Source: Bacteroidales bacterium (GTDB lineage: Bacteria; Bacteroidota; Bacteroidia; Bacteroidales; UBA932). From it: a stretch of 47,865 bases of DNA. The stretch covers positions 1-47,865 of the forward strand of contig JAEDEB010000011.1 of the NCBI GenBank assembly GCA_016293535.1, in the 5' to 3' direction. Shown here one piece after another: positions 1 through 6,368 of the stretch. The position numbers and the translations under genes are program-made. The notes under the pieces are model-generated. The model saw nothing but the letters and a program-made list of their open reading frames with translations. It was not told the DNA's origin and did no database searches. How positions within the stretch are numbered: the first letter of the stretch is position 1; every line of letters begins with the position of its first letter.

Positions 1-30
1 TACCAAGTGGGAGAGTAGGTAGCTGCCGCT
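1..30 (+). rRNA. rrf: 5S ribosomal RNA, 3' end only
   Basis: The first ~30 bases carry the GGGAGAGTAGGT(A)GCTGCCG block typical of the 3' end of Bacteroidota 5S rRNA, and a strong terminator follows. The gene runs off the left edge of the window, so an rRNA operon probably ends here. The exact mature 3' end cannot be fixed from this fragment. Confidence 0.7.
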
Positions 31-40
31 TTTTTCCAAA

Positions 41-74
41 GAGACCCGAGTCATCTGACCCGGGTCTCTTTTTT
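41..74 (+). terminator. Intrinsic terminator of the rRNA operon
   Basis: An 8-bp perfect stem (41-48 with 61-68, GAGACCCG/CGGGTCTC) with a 12-base loop is followed by six T residues (69-74). It lies just after the 5S 3' end. Confidence 0.85.
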
Positions 75-172
75 GCTATTAATTCTTTCTTAAAATTTGA
101 TTTATTCTCTCAAATATTTGTCTATTTAGGCTTTTCCAATTTTTCTTTCTTTCATAAAATCCTTGTTTTGCC

Positions 173-180
173 TATCTTTG
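173..180 (+). promoter_or_regulatory. Bacteroidota-type -7 element for the sugar operon
   Basis: TATCTTTG matches the TAnnTTTG -7 consensus and lies 19 bases before the first ATG of the operon at 200. It predicts a short 5' UTR of roughly 13 bases. No clean -33 TTTG is visible. Confidence 0.6.
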
Positions 181-199
181 TTAGGACATTTCTTGTACG

Positions 200-1273
200 A
201 TGAACAGTATTTCCAGCGCGCTGATAGGATATGGAAGAATGGGAGGCTTCTTTCTGAAGGAACTTCTTTCGTCCGATCGATGGTCGGTAAAGTACATATT
301 CGACACCAATGAGGAGTCCAGGAGACTTGCAGTTGCCGAGGCACCCGAGGTTAAAGTCATTGATGACGCAGAGGTAATTTTCGATGACCCTGAGGTCGAA
401 GTGGTAATTCTTACCGCTCTCGCTGATTCCCGCCCGGATTATATCAGACGCTGCGTTCAGGCAGGCAAGCACATAATTGCAGAGAAGCCTTTGGGGGATA
501 CGGTCGAGAACGAAAAGGCTGTTGTAGAGCTTGTCTCTAATTCAGGACTTCTTACTGCAGTGGACCTGTATCTCCGAAATTCATGGTATCATAATACAAT
601 CAGGGACTTCATAGACTCAGGCGAGATTGGTGATCTTGCAATCATCCGTCTCTGCCACCTTACTCCCGGTCTTTCTCCGGGCGAGGGACATGACTACGAA
701 GGTCCCTCTTTTCATGATTGCGGCATGCACTATGTCGACCTTGCCCGCTGGTACGCCAGAAGCGAATACAAGACTTGGAATGCTCAGGGCGTAAGAATGT
801 GGAACTGGAAGGATCCCTGGTATCTTCAGGGACATGGTACCTTCGAAAACGGTGTCGTTTTCGACATTACCCAGGGGCATGTATATGGACAGCTCTCCAA
901 GGATCAGACTCATAATTCATATATCGACATCATAGGAACCAGGGGTATAGCCCGCATGACCCACGATTTCAAGACTGCAGTGGTCGATTTGAGGGGAACA
1001 AGCGTGACAGAGAGAATCGAACGTCCTTATGGCGGGAAGAACATAGGAACCCTTCTGAGTCATTTTGCTGAGGCTCTCAGCAGCAGCAGACCTGATGACA
1101 GACTTCCTTCCTTTGCGGATGCGGCTCTGGCCTCGGAGATAGCCTGGAAGTTCCTTGAATCCGCCTCAGGCAATGATTTGCCGGTAAAAGGCACACTTGA
1201 GGAACTCGATCAGATTCACGAACGCAGGTGGAATGCTAAGGACGGGTACGGTCTGATCCGCCGCAGACACTGA
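200..1273 (+). CDS. Gfo/Idh/MocA family oxidoreductase
   Basis: 357 aa, full length for the family, with no signal peptide, so probably cytoplasmic. The N-terminus is a Rossmann fold with the nucleotide-binding loop at residues 10-15 (GYGRMG). The family EKP motif is at 95-97 (AEKPLGD), and the substrate-site motif DxGxHxxD is present as D173 and H177 within DCGMHYVD. Members oxidise or reduce a sugar ring carbon with NAD(P). The gene heads a four-gene operon with a second oxidoreductase, a DUF1080 protein and a TIM-barrel sugar isomerase-like protein. That context suggests it interconverts a 3-keto sugar and the parent sugar. Start chosen at ATG 200, just downstream of a TAnnTTTG promoter. 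Substrate not predictable. Confidence 0.85.
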   Translation: MNSISSALIGYGRMGGFFLKELLSSDRWSVKYIFDTNEESRRLAVAEAPEVKVIDDAEVIFDDPEVEVVILTALADSRPDYIRRCVQAGKHIIAEKPLGDTVENEKAVVELVSNSGLLTAVDLYLRNSWYHNTIRDFIDSGEIGDLAIIRLCHLTPGLSPGEGHDYEGPSFHDCGMHYVDLARWYARSEYKTWNAQGVRMWNWKDPWYLQGHGTFENGVVFDITQGHVYGQLSKDQTHNSYIDIIGTRGIARMTHDFKTAVVDLRGTSVTERIERPYGGKNIGTLLSHFAEALSSSRPDDRLPSFADAALASEIAWKFLESASGNDLPVKGTLEELDQIHERRWNAKDGYGLIRRRH

Positions 1274-1366
1274 GACAGGACCATGTCCGGAATCGTCGGA
1301 GCAGCGAATCGCATAACGGCTGAAACATCGAAAACACAATACTATTAACCATTTAATCGCCACATT

Positions 1367-2857
1367 ATGTCAAAGGAAATCTCAAGGAGGTCATTCCTCA
1401 GAACTGGAGCCATCGCTGCAGCCGGTGTCGCTCTTGCTCCAGGCCAGGTCCTGTCAGCAAAATCCAAGAAAAAGGCAGCGCCAGCAAATCTTGACAGAAA
1501 ACTCAAGATCCTCGGAGTAGGTATCGGAGGCAGGGGAGCAGGTGACCTTGCTGAAATGGAGACAGAGGAGATCATAGGCCTCTGCGACGTAGACTGGAAG
1601 TATGCAGCCCACGTGTTCGAGAAATATCCAAATGCCAAAAGGTACAAGGACTGGAGAGTGATGTTCGACGAACTTCTTGATGAGGCTGATGCGGTCATGG
1701 TGGCAACTGCCGACCATACTCACGCCATCATCGCTGCCACTGCCATCCAGGCCGGCAAGCACGTATACTGCGAGAAGCCTCTTACCCACTCTGTATATGA
1801 GTCCCGTCTTCTTACCAAGCTCGCAAAGAAGTATAAGGTGGCCACCCAGATGGGAAACCAGGGAGCGTCGGGCGAAGGCGTGAGGAAGGTATGCTCCTGG
1901 ATATGGAACGGAGAAATTGGAGAGGTCACGAAGGTGGAGACTTTCACAGACCGTCCTATCTGGCCTCAGGGCCTCGAGCATCCGGCAGAGGTCCATCCAA
2001 TCCCTGATACTCTCGATTGGGATAATTTCATCGGCCCGGCTCCGTACCGCGAGTACAACTCCATATATACTCCTTGGAACTTCCGAGGATGGTGGGATTT
2101 CGGTACCGGTGCGCTCGGTGATATGGCCTGCCATATTCTCCATCCTGTATTCAAGGCTCTCAAGCTTGGTTATCCGAGCAAGGTACAGGCAAGCTCCACT
2201 CTTCTTCTGGACGAGTGCGCTCCTTCGGCCGAGGCAGTAAAGCTTGTGTTCCCGGCACGTGAGAATCTTCCAAAGGTGGCTATGCCTGAAGTCGAAGTGT
2301 GGTGGTATGATGGAGGAATCATGCCGCAGAGGCCTGAGGGTCTTCCGGCAGGCGTAAACCTCAACGACGCCGGAGGATGCGTTATATTCCACGGTACCAA
2401 GGATACTCTCATCTGCGGTTGCTACGGTGTGAATCCGTATCTCGTATCAGGCAGGAATCCTGAGGTCAAGCCGGTAATACGTGAGGTGACCCTGTCCCAT
2501 CAGCAGGACTGGATCCGCGCATGCAAGGAGGCTCCGGAAGTTCGCGTTCCTTCGGCATCAGACTTCAGCGAGGCCGGTCCTTTCAACGAGATGGTCGTGA
2601 TGGGTGCTGTCGCAGTGCGCCTCCAGGGCCTTAACCAGGAACTGGAGTGGGACGGCGACAATATGAGGTTTACCAATATCCCTGAGGGTGCGACAATCCG
2701 CGCATGCAAGAAAGACGGATTCAGCATTAAGGACGGCCACCCTACCTTCAACAAGGAATGGACAGATCCGGTTGATGCGAACAAGTTCGCGGCCGAGCTC
2801 ATCAAACATACCTACCGTGAGGGCTGGGAGCTTCCGCCAATGCCGGAGGACTGCTGA
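1367..2857 (+). CDS. Tat-exported Gfo/Idh/MocA family oxidoreductase
   Basis: 496 aa. The N-terminus is a twin-arginine signal (SRRSFLRTG, residues 6-14) followed by an Ala-rich hydrophobic stretch and a likely cut near LSA, so the folded, cofactor-loaded enzyme should be exported to the periplasm. A Rossmann glycine loop (GVGIGGRG) begins around residue 50, an EKPLTHS motif follows, and the acidic/His motif appears as GDMACHILH. This is the long Bacteroidota/Planctomycetota Gfo/Idh type. It sits 93 bp after the cytoplasmic paralogue and 66 bp before the DUF1080 gene. I infer that it oxidises glycosides at C3 in the periplasm to feed the DUF1080 protein. The electron acceptor is unknown. Confidence 0.85.
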   Translation: MSKEISRRSFLRTGAIAAAGVALAPGQVLSAKSKKKAAPANLDRKLKILGVGIGGRGAGDLAEMETEEIIGLCDVDWKYAAHVFEKYPNAKRYKDWRVMFDELLDEADAVMVATADHTHAIIAATAIQAGKHVYCEKPLTHSVYESRLLTKLAKKYKVATQMGNQGASGEGVRKVCSWIWNGEIGEVTKVETFTDRPIWPQGLEHPAEVHPIPDTLDWDNFIGPAPYREYNSIYTPWNFRGWWDFGTGALGDMACHILHPVFKALKLGYPSKVQASSTLLLDECAPSAEAVKLVFPARENLPKVAMPEVEVWWYDGGIMPQRPEGLPAGVNLNDAGGCVIFHGTKDTLICGCYGVNPYLVSGRNPEVKPVIREVTLSHQQDWIRACKEAPEVRVPSASDFSEAGPFNEMVVMGAVAVRLQGLNQELEWDGDNMRFTNIPEGATIRACKKDGFSIKDGHPTFNKEWTDPVDANKFAAELIKHTYREGWELPPMPEDC

Positions 2858-2923
2858 TGACTGTGGTTGTACTTTGATGATTTTCAGAGAATTACTTAAT
2901 AATCTTCAAAAAACGCAAAAGAT

Positions 2924-3766
2924 ATGAAGAAGGCAATTTATCCGCTTGCAGCAGCTGCTGCAATGTTCGCCGTGACATCCTGCGGCAACAACGGCAAGGC
3001 CGCAGATAACGGTCTGGAATATACAGTAGTAGAGGCTGAACAGGTCAACCTCGCAGACTTTCCTGTGGATGAGGAAGGCTACCATGTGATCTTCGACGGC
3101 GAGAGCTTCAACGGCTGGAGAGGTTACGGAAAGGACCATGTCCCGAGCAAATGGACCATCGAGGACGGCGCCATCAAGTTCAACGGCACCGGCGGCGGTG
3201 AGGCTCAGGAAGGCGACGGAGGCGATATCATCTTCGCCCACAAGTTCAAGAACTTCATTTTCGAGTTCGGCTGGAAGGTTGAGAAGGCAGCAAACTCGGG
3301 AGTATTCTACCTTGCCCAGGAGGTTACCACCAAGGACGAGAACGGCCAGGAGCGCTATGAGCCTATCTATATCTCCTGCCCTGAGTATCAGATTCTTGAC
3401 AATGAGAACCATCCTGACTCCTTCCTCGGTGTGGATGGAAACAGGAAATCGGCATCCCTCTATGACATGATTCCTGCAAAGCCTCAGAACGCAAAGCCTT
3501 GGGGCGAGTGGAACAAGGGTAAGATTATGGTTTTCCAGGGCACTGTCATCCATTATCAGAATGACGAGAATGTCCTTGAGTATCATCTCTGGACTCCGAG
3601 ATGGACGGATATGCTCCAGGCCAGCAAGTTCAGCCAGGAGAACTGGCCTCTCGCATTCGAGCTCCTGAACAATTGCGGAGGCGAGAACCACGAGGGTTAC
3701 ATAGGCTTCCAGGATCACGGAGACGTGGTTTATTACAAGAATATCCGAATCAAACTTTTCGAATAG
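2924..3766 (+). CDS. DUF1080 (3-keto-disaccharide hydrolase-type) lipoprotein
   Basis: 280 aa. An SPII signal with a lipobox ends at Cys20 (AVTSC), so it is membrane anchored. The rest is one DUF1080 domain (PF06439), a concanavalin-like jelly roll, starting with the usual FDGxxxxGWRGYG block at about residues 49-62. The family is known to include hydrolases of 3-keto-glycosides. Work on a comparable Bacteroides thetaiotaomicron operon (around BT2156-BT2160) ties these proteins to oxidation-dependent glycoside cleavage. Here it follows the Tat-exported oxidoreductase and lies 3 bp before the next gene, which supports one pathway. The substrate range is inference only. Confidence 0.8.
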   Translation: MKKAIYPLAAAAAMFAVTSCGNNGKAADNGLEYTVVEAEQVNLADFPVDEEGYHVIFDGESFNGWRGYGKDHVPSKWTIEDGAIKFNGTGGGEAQEGDGGDIIFAHKFKNFIFEFGWKVEKAANSGVFYLAQEVTTKDENGQERYEPIYISCPEYQILDNENHPDSFLGVDGNRKSASLYDMIPAKPQNAKPWGEWNKGKIMVFQGTVIHYQNDENVLEYHLWTPRWTDMLQASKFSQENWPLAFELLNNCGGENHEGYIGFQDHGDVVYYKNIRIKLFE

Positions 3767-3769
3767 GGT

Positions 3770-4639
3770 ATGAAGCGTATGCTCGCAATGCTTTCCTTCT
3801 TCCCGCTTCTTCTGGGCTCCTGCTCCGGGAATGGCGGGGAGAAGGAATTCTCGATTCAGCTCTACTCGGTGAGAGAGCTCATCGGCAATCCGGAACTTTA
3901 TGCCGAGAACCATGTCCAGGTACTTTCAGAGCTTGCCGGGATGGGTTATACCGGCGTGGAGGCAGCCTGCTACAATGACGGTCTTCTCTATGGAGTAAGC
4001 CCCGAACAGTTCAAGGCAGATATCGAGGCGGCAGGACTGAAGCCTCTTTCCTCACATGTCTCACTTGCCCTTTCGGAGAATGCGCTAATGACAGGTGATT
4101 TCAGCGTGGAGCTCGCATGGTGGGACAAGTGCATAGCCGCCCACAAGGCAGCCGGCGTTTCTTACCTCGTAATGCCTTGGTTCCCGGTTCCGGCAGAGCT
4201 TGACGCGCTCAAGCGCTACTGTGACTATTTCAACGAGATAGGACGCCGCTGCAATGAGCAGGGCCTGCGTTTCGGATACCACAACCATTCCCACGAGTTC
4301 AACAAGATAGGAGATAAGGTGGTTTACGATTTCATATTGGAGAATACCGACCCTGAACTTGTCTTCATGCAGATGGATGTGTACTGGGCTGTGATGGGCA
4401 GGGTAAGTCCGGTCGAATACTTCAAGAAATACCCGGGTCGCTTCGAGCTGCTCCACATCAAGGACTACAGCGCTCTCGGACAGAGCGGGATGGTGGGTTT
4501 CGACGCCATATTCAACAACTTCGAGCTCTCGGGGACCCGCGACATAGTCGTAGAGATAGAGTTCTCTACCTGCGGAGACATAATGCAGAGCTGCAGGGAG
4601 AGTGCGGATTATCTCAAAGCTGCCGAGTTTGTGAAGTGA
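3770..4639 (+). CDS. Sugar phosphate isomerase/epimerase-like TIM-barrel lipoprotein
   Basis: 289 aa. A lipobox ends at Cys18 (LLGSC), predicting an envelope lipoprotein. The body is an AP-endonuclease-2/xylose-isomerase-like TIM barrel: ELAGMGYTGVEAA near the N-terminus, GYHNHSHEF (metal/substrate His residues), QMDVYWA, LLHIKDY and a C-terminal VVEIEF strand with a candidate metal Glu. It starts 3 bp after the DUF1080 stop, so the two are translationally linked. In this operon type the protein may act as a keto-sugar isomerase or lyase. Its last 26 bp overlap the convergent glycosyltransferase gene, and I see no terminator between them. Confidence 0.8.
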   Translation: MKRMLAMLSFFPLLLGSCSGNGGEKEFSIQLYSVRELIGNPELYAENHVQVLSELAGMGYTGVEAACYNDGLLYGVSPEQFKADIEAAGLKPLSSHVSLALSENALMTGDFSVELAWWDKCIAAHKAAGVSYLVMPWFPVPAELDALKRYCDYFNEIGRRCNEQGLRFGYHNHSHEFNKIGDKVVYDFILENTDPELVFMQMDVYWAVMGRVSPVEYFKKYPGRFELLHIKDYSALGQSGMVGFDAIFNNFELSGTRDIVVEIEFSTCGDIMQSCRESADYLKAAEFVK

Positions 4640-5609
4640 ACTCGTCCTTGATGTTGTACTTGTTCCTGTCCTGACCGTTGCGGGATATCATCTCGCAGAT
4701 AAAACCGGCAAGGAAGAGCAAAACTCCGATAACGAGCGCAACGAGCGCAAGATAGAACAGAGGCTGGTCTGTCACGGCACGGTATCTCAATCCGTTGGCC
4801 TGATGGACCAGTTTCGCTATTATGACCCATATCGCGCAGACGAAGCCTATGAAGAAGGTAAGCAGCCCGGTGAAGCCGAAGAAATGCATGGGTTTCTTCC
4901 CGAAGGTGCTGAGAAACCAGAGACTTAGCAGGTCAAGGAAACCGTTGACAAAGCGTTCGAGACCGAATTTGCTCTTTCCGTATTTCCTTTTCTGGTGATG
5001 TACAGGTTTTTCCGTAATTCTGTCATATCCGGCGTTCTTGGCGAGATATGGGATGTACCGGTGCATTTCGCTGTAGACCTCGACATCCTTCACGACTTCA
5101 TTTCTGTATGCCTTGAGCCCGCAGTTCATGTCGTGCAGTTTCACGCCGGTAACCTTGCGCGCTGTCCAGTTATAGAGTTTGGAAGGCAGGTTCTTGGTGA
5201 ATTTGTTGTCCTGTCTGTTCTGTTTCCATCCGCTGACAATGTCCCAGCCCTCCTCGACGACCATGCGGTACATCTCAGGAATTTCCTCCGGCGAATCCTG
5301 GAGATCCGCGTCCATCGTTACGACCACCCGTCCCCGGGCAGCCCTGAAGCCGTGGAAGAGCGCTGCGGATTTTCCGTAGTTGCGGCGGAATGAAATGCCG
5401 TGGATTGCGGGATTCGCGCTTCCGAGACGACATATCGTTTCCCATGAGCCGTCGGTACTTCCGTCGTCGACCATTATGATTTCATAGCGGTATGCATTCG
5501 TGTCCATAACCTTCTCTATCCACTCCACGAGTTCGGGGAGGGATTCGTTCTCGTTGAAAAGGGATATGACTATGGACAGGTCCAGGTCGTAACTCTTCTG
5601 TACCATCAT
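4614..5609 (-). CDS. Membrane-anchored family 2 glycosyltransferase (DPM/GtrB-like)
   Basis: 331 aa. The N-terminal GT-A domain has the usual blocks: SIVISLFNE, VDDGSTDGS and the metal-binding DADLQD, followed by MNCGLKAYR. Two C-terminal membrane segments (about residues 238-262 and 285-310) resemble dolichyl/undecaprenyl-phosphate sugar transferases. It probably moves a sugar from a nucleotide donor to undecaprenyl phosphate at the inner membrane. The start overlaps the stop of the upstream DUF4199 gene in an ATGA arrangement (5606-5609), so the two are co-translated. A second in-frame ATG lies immediately after the first. The 3' end overlaps the opposing isomerase-like gene by 26 bp. Confidence 0.88.
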   Translation of the reverse strand: MMVQKSYDLDLSIVISLFNENESLPELVEWIEKVMDTNAYRYEIIMVDDGSTDGSWETICRLGSANPAIHGISFRRNYGKSAALFHGFRAARGRVVVTMDADLQDSPEEIPEMYRMVVEEGWDIVSGWKQNRQDNKFTKNLPSKLYNWTARKVTGVKLHDMNCGLKAYRNEVVKDVEVYSEMHRYIPYLAKNAGYDRITEKPVHHQKRKYGKSKFGLERFVNGFLDLLSLWFLSTFGKKPMHFFGFTGLLTFFIGFVCAIWVIIAKLVHQANGLRYRAVTDQPLFYLALVALVIGVLLFLAGFICEMISRNGQDRNKYNIKDEFTSQTRQL

Positions 5610-6190
5610 TGTGCGTTTTCGTTATTGTTTCCCTCCGCGTTCCTGAAGTCCCTGAAAGGGTCGGGTGCCGGTATTCTCCTGGACAGTATGGAACTGAGTA
5701 CCAATCCGTATATGAAACACCATACCAGCTGGCTGAAGAACGATATTACGGAGTAGTTCTCAACTATACTGTCAAACATGGACATCGTATTGGAGTCCAA
5801 GATCTTGCCATAAATCTGGTACAGCTGGTCCATGCTCGTTGCCACGGCTGAGGTGAACAGGAATTCCGTCGATACGTAGGAAAGGGCTGCAGTAATGAGG
5901 GCGGAGAAGAACGCGGTTGCCACGCCGAATTTGAAGGTGTCGGAATTGCCGACTCCAGGGTTGGATGCGACCATCTTTCTCATAAGGAAGGCCATCAGCC
6001 ATATACAACCCACGAGTTTTGCAAACCACAGCAGGGACAGCAGCAGGGACGGCCAGGTACTTTCTACCCCCGTGACGGCAAGTGAAAGCATCAGGTATGA
6101 ACCCGATATGGCTCCGAACATAAGTCCGGCAACTCCAGCCTTGTTGAGAATCGATGCTCTGTCCATTCTGTTTTCCGTTTCAAATTCCAT
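5606..6190 (-). CDS. DUF4199 family membrane protein
   Basis: 194 aa with about four hydrophobic segments: GVAGLMFGAISGSYLMLSLA, LLSLLWFAKLVGCIWLMAFL, FGVATAFFSALITAALSYV and FFSQLVWCFIYGLVLSSIL. The layout fits DUF4199, a Bacteroidota inner-membrane family of unknown role. It commonly sits just upstream of a GT2 of the type found here. The short cytoplasmic tail ends in a run of Asn/Glu. Start chosen at ATG 6190. A minus-strand TATCTTTG element lies about 45 bases upstream. A role as partner or anchor of the glycosyltransferase is inference. Confidence 0.78.
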   Translation of the reverse strand: MEFETENRMDRASILNKAGVAGLMFGAISGSYLMLSLAVTGVESTWPSLLLSLLWFAKLVGCIWLMAFLMRKMVASNPGVGNSDTFKFGVATAFFSALITAALSYVSTEFLFTSAVATSMDQLYQIYGKILDSNTMSMFDSIVENYSVISFFSQLVWCFIYGLVLSSILSRRIPAPDPFRDFRNAEGNNNENAQ

Positions 6191-6218
6191 AGTGCAATCA
6201 GATGATTATGTCAATATC

Positions 6219-6242
6219 CTTTGCCGAACCGCGGCAAAGATA
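6219..6242 (-). promoter_or_regulatory. Minus-strand promoter overlapped by an inverted repeat
   Basis: Read on the minus strand, TATCTTTG (6242-6235) matches the TAnnTTTG -7 element for the DUF4199-glycosyltransferase pair. A perfect 8-bp inverted repeat (6219-6226 CTTTGCCG with 6232-6239 CGGCAAAG, 5-base spacer) overlaps the -7 box and the expected start site. It could be an operator or form a hairpin at the very 5' end of the RNA. Confidence 0.5.
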
Positions 6243-6254
6243 CGATATTTTTTG

Positions 6255-6262
6255 TACCTTTG
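6255..6262 (+). promoter_or_regulatory. -7 promoter element of the thrS operon
   Basis: TACCTTTG is an exact TAnnTTTG match, 107 bases before the thrS ATG. It is divergent from, and only 13 bases away from, the minus-strand -7 element at 6235-6242. The predicted RNA carries a ~100-base leader with hairpins. Confidence 0.65.
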
Positions 6263-6279
6263 CGCGCTTGCAGTTACTT

Positions 6280-6361
6280 AAGTTTCGCAGCGAAACTTGT
6301 GTTACAGTTATATACATGAACCAGTCATCGACGGGATTGTATCCGTCGGGACACAATTTTT
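6280..6361 (+). promoter_or_regulatory. Structured thrS leader with possible attenuator and mini-ORF
   Basis: The first hairpin is a perfect 8-bp stem with a 3-base loop (6280-6287 with 6291-6298, AAGTTTCG/CGAAACTT). Further on, two mutually exclusive short stems are possible: 6330-6334 with 6343-6347 (GACGG/CCGTC), or 6336-6340 with 6353-6357 (ATTGT/ACAAT) followed by five Ts. A 15-codon ORF (ATG 6316 to TAA 6363) ends five bases before the thrS start. Each stem is short, so a regulatory role is only a suggestion. Confidence 0.35.
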
Positions 6362-6368
6362 AAGAACT

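Noticed and set aside
1274..1366. Possible site or small gene between the two oxidoreductases
   Set aside because: No promoter box, hairpin of note or convincing short ORF was seen in this gap.
2906..3913. 335-aa minus-strand open frame
   Set aside because: Antisense to the DUF1080 and isomerase-like genes, no signal or domain, runs across two genes.
6297..6368. TTG-started extension of thrS
   Set aside because: It overlaps the leader hairpin, lacks homology-like sequence, and the conserved ThrRS start is at ATG 6369.
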